This document shows, one piece after another, positions 49,701 to 63,500 of a stretch of DNA of 64,000 nucleotides. A program made the translations under genes and the position numbers. The notes under the pieces were generated by a model, which did not search any database, had not been told where the DNA came from, and saw only the letters and a list, made by a program, of their open reading frames with translations. The stretch's first letter is position 1, and each line of letters opens with the position of its first letter. The DNA is from Taenia hydatigena (taxonomy: Eukaryota; Platyhelminthes; Cestoda; Cyclophyllidea; Taeniidae): assembly GCA_036345935.2 (NCBI GenBank), contig JADWOT020000006.1, forward strand, positions 20,414,967 through 20,478,966, written 5' to 3'.

Positions 49701-51365
49701 GAGGACACATGTAGGTAAGTGCATAATTACTTGCATAATGTCAACTCTCTGTTCGAATTAAAGGCCTCTTCCGAAGACCAAACTCCAAACAAGCACTATG
49801 TGCACTGCCTTTACAAAATGTCTACTACTGCTTAGCATCTTCTTCATAAAAAAATAAAGAAACTTACAGTGGTTGCCGTGATCTTTAGCAAGCATCTAGC
49901 AGACCACTCTTTCTTCCTTTCTTTAGGACAAAACGAACAATCAAATATACGAACAAGCCTAGCATACCCGATCTCCAAAGCGTTACCAAATGCTTGCAGT
50001 TGCAATTTCTTTTAACATTTGGATTCATAAGTACGACCACGTAAAAATTCTATGGTCATTACAATCCTTACTCCAGAAAGGAATCATCGCGATGCAAGGC
50101 AGTGTTTTACATCTCCTTCTGAGGGAGATTTGACAGCGTGCATCACCGATGTGGAAGGAATATCAGGCATGCTGGCACTACATCCCTCTCGATGATGCAT
50201 TTCGTCATGGCACTTCGAATTTTTTGTGCGAGTTAAAAGCAACTAGTATAGCCTGCAATTAAAGCAGTACGAGTCGCATAGGGCGTGACATTCGTTGTAT
50301 TCCAATTTGTACACTTTAACTCGCAATATATAGAATTTTTCAGAGACAGGTCACTTTACTGCAACTTTACTTACGCAACTTCGGTGTGCGATCCACCACA
50401 CTTTTCAGGAGTGGGTCTGAGTCAGTGGTTGTCAAAGGGTCATCAATCACTGTGTAACTACCGCTCTCTAACACAAGGTCTTATTGCCAATTATGATATG
50501 TCTTGAGCGTTGCTGGTCCACCAGAGTAAGGGTAAAGTGATGAGCTCCTAATGGGCTTCTTCCATTATCAAAGCTGCTAATAATGCCGCTGTTTTTTGGT
50601 TGCCAGTGAAAATGGTAGAAGTGCAACTAACTTTTATTAGATCCCACTTTAAGGCCTAAGTACTTTGATCACATTTGTGAAAGAGTTGCATTTCTTAAAA
50701 TATTTACTTAGGTATTTGTTTGCAGGAAGGCGTTGTAAAGTAGTAGCTCATGCTTGAGCAGGCGACAATACCGAAATTTGGGTGCAAACCCCATTGCCGT
50801 GTCTGCTATTGAGTCCAGTTAAGCCGGACGTATTCGAAATGGGTAAAATTTTACAACGGTAGCATAAAAATTTTGTATCTGAAAGGAAAGAGCAGTTCAA
50901 AGCATGATACTGTCAGATAAAATATTCAGCTAAAGGTATGGCAAAAGCACATTTACGTCATCCGCGCCGAAACCGACAGTCAGAAGGGTCTGATCTAATT
51001 CGAAGCACTTCAAATTCTATCTATCAAGACAACTACGATGATGCAATTTTCCGTAACACCTAAATATTGCACAAAGCCCAATCTTTGTCGGATGTGTTGG
51101 GCAGGTAGAGAGAAAAAAGAGAAAATTAATTTGGATCTAATAAATCATGCCTATCCATGCCACATTGAAAAGAATAGAAAGAGAAGTGAAAGCTCATTAT
51201 GCACATTCTATCGAAGCCTTTTCCATTTTAGAAAGTTACGGTGAGTCTAAAACACGTCGCGTCTAGATACTTTCTGTATGTTATAAGACACCACTTGATC
51301 ATGCTGAAATGAAGCACTTAAAAATGTTGAACGTAGGTTACGATATATTTGTTGCACAAATTATG
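46727..51365 (+). repeat. Segmental repeat, copy 1
   Basis: First copy of a long diverged duplication. Anchors: 46727 onward (CTGGTGTGTCCTTTAGTTGG) matches 53246 and 57525; 47860-47970 (CACAGTCGGTAGAAAGTGC) matches 58690-58800; 49250-49370 (GATGAGCGAACTGATT) matches 58985-59090; 50047 (TTCTATGGTCATTA) matches 59818; 50200-50250 matches 59970-60015; 51250-51365 matches 60954-61080. Order and orientation agree with copy 3. About 1 kb (about 48180-49240) in this copy has no counterpart in copy 3. Identity looks like 60-80 percent by eye. Confidence 0.8.
50731..50812 (+). repeat. tRNA-like (SINE-type) element inside repeat copy 1
   Basis: A-box-like TAGTAGCTCATG followed about 30 nt later by B-box-like GGTGCAAACCCC, then the tail GTCTGCTATTG. 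It aligns with 60464-60545, whose boxes are better preserved. Probably a decayed tRNA-derived element carried within the larger duplication. Confidence 0.4.
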
Positions 51366-53245
51366 GCAAATGGGTTTCATTCAGCCTGCGCCGACCCGAC
51401 ACTTTTGCCTCACGCAAATCCACTTGTAACTGAACAAACGTTTATAAATAAGAAAAGTAGATGAATTGGAAGACAGGTACTCAGATATACTAAGAATTAA
51501 TAAGTTGGTGAAGCCATTAGGCACGATTCTCTTAGTATTCTAATCTGTAAGGGTAAATAAGTAAGACTACTAGCATTAGCAATGAAAGCTAATGAGACAA
51601 GTGCTTTGTTGTATGCCACACTTTTTGAAAATGTTTTATGCATCACAAAAGATGACTTTACCACTAACTAGGAATGGTGAGCATCAAACATCGAATTGGG
51701 TGGGATTACAGATCATTAGCAACTGATTTAGCATCAGGCTGGAAGTGAGTCCCTTTTAAGCAGTGGTGAACTTCAGCCTCTCCCTGTTTAAATCATGAGT
51801 CATGGTTTTTATGCATGCAAAGTTTAAGTAATAAATACTTAGGAAATGTATACAAGACCAGGGTTGTTTGACTAGTTAGCATAAAATTTTTTCGCGGTAT
51901 ATCAAATTCGCCCTCAGGATAGAATCAGATGGTACATATACCCAAAGCACGTAACTGTTATGCAAAAAGAACTTATCTTAAACCAACTTCAGGCAAGGCA
52001 CAACTAAATGAGCTATCTTAATTGAAAAGCACTTAAATTTTAATGCAGTAGCATTTTGCTGACCAAATGAAAAACAAAAATTAATCGTTTCGTATTTCTG
52101 GCATTGATGAAACCCGGGGCTTCTGAGGTGCAGTGTACAGTTATTATGCCCATTGCGGCCTAGTTGAGAATAATGTGACAAACCATTTGAAATGTTGAAT
52201 GCATAGTGATTCTACTTCTTACTGTATAAGTTGCTTTTGGATTTTTCGATGCGATTTGTGAGTGATTGGTTTGTCGAAGACCGTGATGAGTGTTTGAGAG
52301 TCCTGATTCTGTGAGTACGAATTTGGATCCTGGCCAACGCGCAATGGTTACGTGAAACACTTTGACCTCTAACAAATGCTCATATTTCAGGTAACCAGAC
52401 TCTTAGGGTTTGGATAGAAGACAAATGCATTAATGAGTTACTTGGCGTTTGCCCAGAGGTCATATTGCATCGTTTGTTCATTCAGACGAGCATGATATAC
52501 AGGAGAGATGAATAATGAACTAAACTTGCAAGCACCGCAAATCTGCGGAATTATCCACACATAATAATAAACTATTGGAAATGCATGTATAAAATACTCA
52601 TGGAATATTAAGAAGTCCCACAATGATGGGAAAGTAAAATAAGTTGAATAACTTGTTTTTGTGATGAGTTACTTTTGTTAGTCTGCGAGACGCGTAGTTT
52701 TGTTTGATATTGAAAAACATTTTATTTTTTGGTCGTAAACCCGGATTCTGCTTTCACTGCAGTGAATGTAAACTAGACATGGTTTCTACTGTCAAACCAA
52801 CAAATGTGACTATTTTGGTCTAAAAATATGCTAAGTGCTGTACTTTTACTTTGCGTAGCTAAATTGCACTCGTTGCTGACTCATCTACGTCGATCAATAG
52901 ATCGATCGATACGGGCATCTGTTCCGGAGTCGTTGCGTATTGGTCATCTGATTAGTTGATCGACCGAACTTAGACCTTGCAATCATGTACACAGCTTCAT
53001 TTTCACAAGGGCGTATCGGTAAAGGGTTCGAAGGACGCCGAACTGCCAGCGGTAGCTAAAGCCAGCTTGACAAATGGAAGAATATATTTTTCTGCCTCAC
53101 CTAGCTCTAAGAGTGATAGTAGAGCCACGTCAACTTAAATAATTGATTGCGATTTGACATGACGTGCATTGGAAAAATGTCTAACATGAAGCTTTTTCGC
53201 AGATAGAATGAATTGAATATACGAAGTAATAAAAGCTTTTTACTT

Positions 53246-56200
53246 CTGGTGTGTCCTTTATTTGCAATGTGGTTAAGTGTTTGCCGTTTATTAGGTGCAA
53301 GTCATAAAGCTGTAATACAGCAAGTGAGAAGTGACAATTGTGTGTGGTGAACAAATGGGAACAAAGAGAGCAATTGTTCAGATGATGGCTTACAGTGTTT
53401 TAGCAATGTTACATGACCAAAGTGAAGTGATGGGATTTAGAAGGTGGCACAATAAATGCCTTGAATCGGAAGCATCAAAGAAAAACAACAATGGGATTCG
53501 CAGCACGATCAAGGAGTAGGGGGCGCTTGACACCAATGTAGCCTTGACAAATAGTGATGTGCAAGGATTAATTGCTGCGCTTATTCCTTTTTATATGGTT
53601 ATGCGAATCTAGGAAATAAATGCAGAATGTATTTAATTTTATTTTCTAACAAGCAAAAGCAAAAAATATTGGAGGCTGCTAATTAACAGTAGGTTTGGTT
53701 GTCAAGTTCTCGCTTTTTCAAAGGGGACATGATTTACTACACTGAGTCACGCCACTTGAATAGGCTTGAGCGTCGTGTGTAGACGACCGGTGAAAGAAAT
53801 AAAAAACTGCCACAGCTCTCAGATTCATGTCACGACGGGCAGGCTTTAGGGCTCTAAAATCTAAATCCATATCGAGGCATAGTCCAAATCAGACGATACA
53901 TTGTGTGCCGTGTGCAAATGTCCAATTAACAGGCTAATATGGATATTCATATGCTCACAAGGAGTTTAGTCCAAATCAGAGGGCATACATTTTCGGTACG
54001 TAGTTTCCTTGCTCACTTTATCCATACTTGGAAACCGACTTCCGCAGCATGAAAATGGGTGTCATTAAGGTAGTGCAGTCTTAGGGTCCCCTACTTTACT
54101 TCGCCTTCTGTATTCAGTGAGTTGGCTTCTTGTCCTTGCTGCATCTTTTTCGCAGACTCGTGCATAGACTCAATCTTATGCTACACCCTTTGATACGTGA
54201 TTCTAGTGTGGACAGATCGATTGTCATCTTGCCATTGCTGCCAAAAGGCTTATACAGCATGCATTTATAAATAACTAGAAATAAGACAAAGCTTCTTTGT
54301 GTCCAGTTGGCTTGTGTATGCATTGCAGTTCTGTTGCAACCCCCAGCCCATTGCATACTAATTCGAGTGAATCTCAATGAAATCCATGAAACCGGCCTAT
54401 TTGCATTTTCCATCCTTACCAGATGGTTAGATGTTGTGGTAGTGAGTTCAGCAAAACGTTTTAACAATTCTTCTACAACGATGGCGCATCAAACCGCGAC
54501 TTTATTAATAAAGCCAATTTACAGCATAACCATCGCCTGGGACCAAATAAGAGGGCTAAAGTAGAAAATCATCTAGTTCGAATTACTAAAAGATGGCTAA
54601 ATCCCAAACGCTGAGTTGAAACAAAGGAATTAATTGAATGCAATAGCCTGGTGCGCAGTTGTTCATTACTTATATATATGGTACATTACAACAACGGTTA
54701 TTTAACCTCATTTGGAACGATTAGTAAGTTTATTTAAAAAAGATTGGCGCTGCGGCACAACGTGCTGAAATATCTGTTCACTGGTAGGTGAGAAGAATAG
54801 AGTGCCTCAACATGTGCTTGCAAGTTTACCAGAGTGTAATGCAGAAAAATGCACAAGATTGGCCACAATAAAGTACGAATTAAACGTTTTTGTTAATTTT
54901 GCTACCTGAAACTAATTTAATCATTCTTTATTTTATTGGTTGAGAGTTGATCTGCAAAAGGCACATTAATGAATGAATGAATGCACGGACAAGCTGTAAT
55001 AACGAATGTAGTCCTCAAAATTCCCTTGTTATGCTTGCTCGGTTCCCTTAATTTTCAGACGTCAGGCTAATTAACTGTTGCGACCGACGAGAATGCACTC
55101 GTAATGGTTCACTTGTTCTTACTAGTCAAAGGATTACAAAAGGAAGATTTTTTGGACAATTCACTAAGTGCACCAACTAGTGAATGGAAGGCTGTAAAGA
55201 TGGGCGCTCATTTTTTTATTTTTATGATGAAGCTAATGAAGCGAGTCTCTGTTTTTACTCTCGCATAGACGAACACCGCGTCTAAGCTAGAATTCACCTT
55301 TGTCCCACTTCGATTATGCAAACAAACATCGTTATGAAAGCAAAACAGCATCCTCTTATTAGCAAGTGCAATGGCTTATTTGTTTTGACCACAACGTTTG
55401 GAAATTGATCAAGAATGCCTTATGACTAAGTGGGAGAGCCAAAGCGAGCAGAGCCGATCATATGCGCTGGCCTTTGATAAACTCAGGTGTGGGACTACTG
55501 TCGTTGAAGCAGCAGATGCAATCACTTTGATATCGCTTTGCAAAGATTTGGTCTCGAGTCACCCATCCGCGCTTGAACATAATTTTTGATTGTCTACAGC
55601 TAAACTTCTACGTATTAAAGGAGGAATACACCCATTTGATTTAGCCTTTAAGAATGTTCTAGACGTGAATACGGAAGACTGCTGGAAGCTTTAAGTGAAA
55701 AACTGTCCTACCATAACCAATGAAGCAGAGATTTTCTGTAAGACCGTCAATCATTGAAATAAGTTTTTAGTCAAATGCGTACATTAAGTAATTTTAATAG
55801 GTGGGACATTTTTAAATAGCTTTCAGAGACAGGTCCCTCTTTTAGCTCTAATAATGATTTTAGACGGTTATTTTGTTTTACAACGCAGATGAGAACAGCG
55901 CATTTATTATGAAAACGGCAAAAGGTTTCGAGTCCTACTGATGCATTATGCCCAAAAAGGCACTTTTAACATCCAATTCATAACAGTCCTGTCATAGTGT
56001 CCTGTTTTTCTGAGTTCTTCATTTCAAGTGAAATTCGTTTACTACGAGGCGCAAATCAATATTTGCGCAATCGTTTAGACATAGAGATGAATTAAAAAAC
56101 TACATTAAAGAAGTCCTAACCTGAGATATTTAGATAAACTATGTTGGCGGTGCAAAATGAAGAAATCCAACCATGGGCAAACTTTTTCTTACAATCCACT

Positions 56201-57480
56201 TAGGAACGAACCAGATTTTTGCCGGTGGTCTAATCGATTGGAGTAGAAACCATAGAAAATTCTTAAAAAACTCGCCATGGTAGAAACCTACATATTCATT
56301 TCGAGATCAAACTTTGAAAAGAATCCCGAATTACAACTAGCTCTCAGTATGTACAGTTCAATAACTCTATTTGAGCTTGCTTACGCAAGAAGGGTAAAGT
56401 ACAAAATATTCAGTGCAAAATAATAACTTTGGACCACACGCTATAAAACTATACTAAAATTTGTGCTTATTTTGCCTTGGTATACGGTAGCGAGGCTACA
56501 GATTCATATATCCGCCGTAATTTCCGAAAATGTATAATACTGATCGTTTGTAAGATGAATGATAGGTTAGCTAATTATTGTTCAACCAGCTCTGCGCAAG
56601 CATTGGCATAATAAGAACAAATTTGGTTCATTTTAGGTTAAGTACAACAAATTTTCCTGCTTTCTCTGTAGCTGTTATAGACAAAGGTCTATTACGTAGG
56701 TTCATCCGCTACGTACTTTAAAGTGCTCATGACTTTGGTGCATTTTGAATAAGCAAATAATGCTGCTGGCAGAGCTTAGGCAAAGTATTTATTTAAAATT
56801 AGAAAAGGACAATGAGCCTTTTTACAGCTGACCTGTGCAAGCATCACGGTTCTGTTCCACAGGCCAGTAGATTGCATACAAATTTGACCGAGCATTTGTA
56901 ACTTTAATCCAACTGATCCATTTGCAGTTTGATGCCTTCCATGTGGCTATCAGTTAGCAGAAATGATATACTTTCCAGTGCTAATTTAAATAAAACCACT
57001 TTAAGCCTTTTTAGTGCAACGTTACTACGATGGCGATTAAAACTGCAACTTTGTCTAATCAAGCCAGTTTAAGATGCACTCATTTCTCAATCCACAACGT
57101 GGGCTTAAAGCATAAATTCACCCATTTTAGTTTGCCAAATAAAAAATTTGGTGGAAACGGTTGAAACGCGTTCGCGCTGATTGACTTGCTCTTTAGAGTC
57201 ATGCAATCCTTGGCCTCAGTGGTGTTGCTGATAAAGCAATTTTGCAAATAATTTACTTCCGCAAGGACAATCACCACGCCTGCACAAGCAAACGTCTCTG
57301 TCTCGTCTACTTCTATCATGTAAACAGTCGTCCTTCACAAAAGCGCTGAAATTTATTTTTAACCAACACGTTTGGCGACTCGCCAAGAATGACTCTTGAT
57401 CGGATAGCTATCTACACCTCAACTAACGAAACGTAAGAAAACCAAAAGACAATGCAGTCCAAATTGTCCACATTTGTCTG
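53246..57480 (+). repeat. Segmental repeat, copy 2 (rearranged)
   Basis: Begins with the same block as copies 1 and 3 (53246-54015, ending near GTCCAAATCAGA), but then jumps to a block (54114-54540) that matches 56815-57070 and 63800-64000. It continues with blocks 54780-56760 that match 61270-63380 in the same order; 55505-55720 matches 62100-62315 and 56505-56560 matches 63140-63195. A partial extra copy of a block near 61775-62040 lies at 57220-57455. It lacks the 58.4-61.1 kb segment, so it is a deleted, rearranged copy. Confidence 0.75.
54968..54983 (+). repeat. (AATG)4 microsatellite
   Basis: Four perfect tandem AATG units inside repeat copy 2. The matching position in copy 3 (near 61485) lacks the expansion. 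Confidence 0.8.
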
Positions 57481-57524
57481 CGAACACAAAAGAATATAAT
57501 GTGCATTGCAATTGAAGCCTTCCC

Positions 57525-60500
57525 ACTTCTGGTGTGTCCTTTATTTGGAATGTGGATGAGTGGTGGTTGCGCATCAAATGCAAGTCATAAAGCTGAAATG
57601 CGACAAGTGAGGAGTGACAAGTGTGTGTGGTGGACAATTGGAAGCGAAGAGGGCAATTGTTCAGTTGACAGCTTACTGTGTTTTCGTAATGTTACATGAG
57701 AGAGGCAAAGTGATGGGAATCGGAAGGTGGCACATTAAATGCCTCTAATCGGAAACATCAAAGAAATAGTACAATGGGAAGGGGTCAGCCACAACAATGG
57801 AGCTGTCAGCGGGAACAGGGGGTAGAGGTTGCTTGACGTCAATACAAATTTGAAAAATAGAGATGCACATAGCTTAGTCGCTAAACTCTATTCTTTTACA
57901 GGCAGTTATGCGAGTCTAGGGAAAAGCATGCAGAATGTCTTAAACTTCACTTGTTAACAAGTGAAGGCAAAAATGGAACCAGAGGTTGCTAATTAGTGGT
58001 CAGTTTGGTCATGGAGTCATCACTCTGTTGAAGAGCACATGAATTACTGCACTAATTATCGCCATCTGAATAGACTTGAGCGCTGTGTGGATGACCATTG
58101 AGGGAAATAAAAACTCCTACACCTTTCATTTTCAAGTCATGACGAGCTGGCACCCAAGGACTAACATTTGAGGTCTACATCAATGCATAGTTTAAATCAA
58201 GCGATGCGTTGTGCACCGTGTGCAAATGACTGGTTAGCTAAACAAATTCTAGCACAATTTGTCCAAGCTGGCTTTGGGTACTCATGAATGGTGGAGTAGA
58301 CAAGGAGTTTGGTCCAAATCAGATGGCGTGCATTTAAGGCATCTAGTGTGCTTTATCGAAATCGGTGTACGCAAGCAGTGCGTCAAACTGTAATTTTATC
58401 GAAATGCCCGCATTCTTCATTTTGATTGGTTTAACATCTGGAAAATAATTGTTCAATATCGCGTATCCTTCCAATTGTGCAAAATTCAAATGTAAAATAT
58501 TGTAACCAATTGATTATTTTACATCTTTTATTTATTAGCAAAATCTTTTCGAAATAATATTGTAAGGGTTATTCAATTTTAAACATCCAAGACATTTGGT
58601 AAAGGTGTTAAAGAGTGTGCGTCATGGCAACATCAATGAGACTCGCGACGCTCTGTTTATCCAGGTAGTCGGAATCTGAAGTGCTTCTCACAGTCTGTAG
58701 AAAGTGCTTTGATGAAGGTGCTTGAGGCGCAGCGAAATGAAAAATGTGCTTCCATCACACCCTGAGCTGGGTGTGTTGGCACACAATATCTACACAACTT
58801 CTCTTTAGATGTCGAGATGAACTCGTATTCAGTCGTAAAACTAATTATTTCATGAATGGCATTTTAAACAAATTTATACTCGTTATGAGGTCTAGCATAG
58901 GCTTGTAATAATTTCAATTTAGACATGAAAAACTTTTAGGGATTCCTGCAAAGCTGTTGGAGATATAGATCTATTTGGAGAAAAAATGAGCGAACTGATT
59001 TGTTGTTGCGGTGTGAAATCATGAGCTGGTGAGAGGATGAAGCAAGCGAACGAATGAAGCATCGCAGACTTATGAACTTCCACGGAATTACTTTCCACTT
59101 GGCCATGTGGACCAAATGAATAAATTCGCTGTTTTCGTGAGATGTTCAGCTCTCCATAAATTTTAGACGCATACTCAAATACAGTTATAGTGAGGCTGAG
59201 ATTGTGAAGTCGGGAAATAAATCAGAATGACTGGAGATTATGACGAAAAACAGCAAAGTTCCTCATTAACATTTTGTGCAAAGAGGAACGGTTTTAGGAA
59301 TCGCACTTATTCATTTAATTACGCGTTTTACTTGAGGCTGTTAAGTTAACGGTACAACTTTGATACATGGGAAGTAAGAAAAAAGTTGACATGCGTAGAA
59401 TTAAACAAAATGAATGATTCCACCAATTTGCGAGACTCCATTAAATCACTCGCAGGTATGGCTTCAAAAGGAAAGCTACAAATGAAAGACCCTTCTCCCA
59501 TGGAAAAGAAAATTGATCGATCTCCATAGACAAGTTCTACGTGCACCATCACCTTCCAAATAAATTTATCGTTGTTTCTTGAACAATCATTGACTTAGGG
59601 TTGCTTTTGAGGTAAAAAGCCCTGGTTAAACACGACTTAAATTAAAGGTGGTTGAGTTGCAGATGAGAAGGAGGGGCATGTAAAGAGTAATGCTGGAATG
59701 CAGGAAGCTGAAGGGAAAGAGATGAGATGCTGCTAGCAGTAATGATGGTAGCTCACATCACCAAGGGACGATTTTGAGAAATTGCCAGCTAAAAATACAC
59801 TTTAAGACCGCGCCCAAATTCTATGGTCATTATAGACTTAACTCTCGGTGTTTGACATCCCCTTTTAAATCATGTTAGGCGGTGTGCATCACCAATGTGA
59901 ACTGAACACTGAACAAGATTGAGCACGTCGACTCGTACGACATCTTTCTCGATGATGTATTTTGTCTTGATACTTCGAATTTTTGGTGCGAGCTAAAAAC
60001 AACTAGTTATGCGTAAGTAAACATTACTGTTGATAACAATTTAAATCATGCAAATGCTATGAGGTGAGACATTTGTTGCAGTCCAATGTGCATAATTTAA
60101 TAAGGAATTTTAGAAAATTTTGCAGAGACATTTCGGTTTGCTGCGACCTTACTCACGCTACTTCGGTATGTGATTAACCACACCTGTCATGAGTGGGCCT
60201 GAATCACAGGCTGCATAAGGGTCATTAATCAGTGTGCAACCACCGTACTCGATCTGGCTTACTCGGCTCTCCAATATGAGGCTTTGTTGTCAACGAGAAT
60301 GCCTCAAAAGGTGCTGGTCCGCCAGAGTAGTAGTGAAGGAATGGGTGCCTAAGAGGTTTCGCCCAACGACAATGTTGCTAATAATACCACTATTGTTAGT
60401 TGCCGGTGAACATAGCAGATCTCGCGGAAAGGCTTAAATACTTAGGTATTTAATTATTAGAAAGCCTTGTAAAGTGGTAGCTCGTGCTTGAGGAGGCAAC

Positions 60501-63500
60501 GATACCGTAGAGTGGGTGCGAATCCTAGCGTCACGTCTGCTATTAGGCGCATTAAAGCTAAACTTGTTCGAAATGGGTAAAATTGCACAGTATCAACGTT
60601 AAAATTGTGCATATGAGGGTGGGGAGCAGTTCAATACGAGATGTTGTCACTTAACACATCCAGCTGAAGGTGTGACATAAGCACACTTACGTCATCGGTA
60701 ACGACACTGAGTCCCAGAATTGTTTGATCTAATCCGAAGCACTTTGGAATCCACCTATCAAGAGGAATACGATAATACAATTTTCATTGACACTTAAATC
60801 TCACACAACGTCACAAGTTTGTCAGGTACGCTGGATGATTGAAGAGTAATAAGAAGAATTGATATGGATGCGACACAGGAAAGAAAAGGTAGTGGTGAAA
60901 TAAACACTTATTGATGCAAATTATCAGAGTCTTTTCCATCATGGAAAGTTGCATTGAGTCTCAAATGCGTCTTATAAAGTAACTTTTCGATTAATGTAAT
61001 GCACTACTTGACCATATTGCAATGAAACTCTTAAAATATTGAAATAGTTTACAATGTTTCTGTTACACAAATTTCGGTCTATGAGTTTCAGTTAGCTTGC
61101 TTCCAGTGTATAGCATAATAGATTGTGCAAACAAATGGTGCAGAATCCTCATTCTACTTTAGTAGATGGATTTAACCTTAGCAGGTGCGTAAAACAGCCT
61201 CGCCTAGCCATTTAAATCTTTAGAAAAAGATGAGTAAAATACACGAATTGTCGAAATATCGGTTTGCTGGTTTGATGAGAAGAGTGGAATAATGAGGCGA
61301 AACGATTGCGCTGAATGTCACAAGATGTCCCAGCAAATTCATCACAGTGTAGTTGAGACAAATAAACATGAATTACTGCAAAACATTACACAAGTAAGTA
61401 TTTTTTTCGGCATTTTTTGACCTAAAATTAGTGGAAGATTCCTTAGTTCTTGTAAAAGAATTGATCTGCTGAAGGCTTATGGATAAAAGAAGGGATGCAC
61501 GAACAGGCCGAAACAGTAAATGTAGTCTACTTTTGTTCAAATTGCCTAGTCTGACTCGTTGGGTGTGTTCTCAAACGGTCCTTTTATGCTTGCCTGAACC
61601 CTTAATTTTCTGATACCGAAAGAGTTTGTTGGTGGGAGCAATGGGAACAAATTCGCGGCAACTAATGCGCTTTTGTTGGTTAAGGAAATGCAAGGGAAAG
61701 AAGACTATTAATAATTTACTAAGTTTCAAATCTAGTACGTGGGAGGTCGTAAAGATGGATTCATGTTTTACTTAACTTTTTAGTGTTGCTGATAAAGCGC
61801 CTTCGGAGTTTGCTTTCGATTTTACAGAAACGACTGCATTTACACTGGCAATCAACTGTGTTCCATTTGCTACAAATATGCAAACGAATATCTTCGATGA
61901 AGAGGGGACAGCATTCCCGTAATTGCAAGTACAAAGGCTCATTTGTCTTAACCACCACGTTTAGAAAGTTATTGAGTTTGACTATCGAATAAGCAACCAT
62001 TTGCACCTAAACTAACGAATTCTAGGATAATCAAAGCGACAGCATCCGCGATTGCTTACATTCGCTTGCATGCTCTTGTCTTTTATAAGCTTTTACTACT
62101 GTCATCGAAGCAGTAGTTGAGATAACTTTGACATCGCTTTGTAAAGATTCAGTGTCGGGTCACGCATTTGCACATAGACATCATTCCCAACGGTCTACAG
62201 CCATGTTTCTTTGTATGGAAAGACGAACGAAATTGTTTGACTTGGTCTTTAAGAGTGTTTTGGATGTAAAATTAGAAGACAACTGGAAGTTTGATGAGAA
62301 AGATGGTCCTACCATGACCAATAAAGCAAAAGGTGACTTTAATGCAGGACCTCCAATAATTGGAGAAAGCTCTTATTCAAATGTGTCTATTGGGTTCCCT
62401 TAATAGACGGGACATTGTAAAACCAGGTTCAGGGATGAGTCTCCCCTTTTAGATCCACCAATATTTTCAAACGATTGTTTTGTTTCGCCAAGGTAACGAC
62501 AAAAGGGCTTAAGATTAGGAAATTGTGCACGAATCTATTTCCACTTTTACTATTTGTTAAATCCTATTCAAAGCAATCGTGTCGCAGTCTCCTGTTCTTT
62601 GGGTCCATTCCTGAAAGCGAAATTCCGTTTACTACAAGACGCAGTTCATTAGTTGTGCAATCGGTTACATGTAGATATGAATTAATAAACTAGCTTTTAA
62701 TACTATCCGAAACAGAGATCCTTAGAAGAGCTTTATAGGTTGTGCTGAGAAACGTAGGAAAAACATATGACGCCATATGCATTTTCTTACAACCTATTTA
62801 GAACAAAACCAGATTTTTGCTGGTGATGCTATCGAGTAGGGCGGAAAGCAAAAAAATTCTTGATAAAGCGAATAAACTTTTCACAGTCTTAGCCTTGCTT
62901 TGGCCATGAACGAAACCTATCTGCCTATTTCGAGATCAAACGTCGAAAGGAAGCCAAAGTTACAACTAGCACTCAGTATGTACACTTTAATAACTTTAAT
63001 TTAACTCGCCTACGAAAGGAAAACGAAATGCAAAATATCCAACGCAAAATCATGATAAGGGAGTGTACGGTGCAAAACTATTTAAAAATTTGTGCTTATT
63101 AACTCTTGCTATACGTTAGCAAAGCTATAGTCTCACTTATCTGCCCTGATTTCTGAAAATGTATAATACTGATCATTTATAAGATGCATGATACTGTAAG
63201 CTAATACAGTGGCATACAATGGCATAAGAAGATCAAATTTAGTTCATTTTAAGTTCAACGAAACAAATTGTCATACATTATCCGTAGCTGCTAAAATCAT
63301 AAGTAAATCGCGTAGGCTTGTTCAATACTTTTCTTAAAATGCTCATGATTCCGATGCTCTCTGAACAAACAAATAATGCATAGTGCCTCCAAGTTGTCTG
63401 CAGTAAAATCACCCTCATTCGCATAAACTACCTTTAAGAATGTGACGCGAATATCATAATTTTTGCAAAATTACTCACCACAACTAAATTTTAGTGAATG

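Noticed and set aside
54114..54467. 117-codon minus-strand frame
   Set aside because: Within a repeat block present in three places; the other copies do not keep the frame.
60464..60545. Functional tRNA gene
   Set aside because: A and B boxes resemble a tRNA, but no acceptor stem or clear anticodon arm could be paired, so it is called a SINE-type relic.
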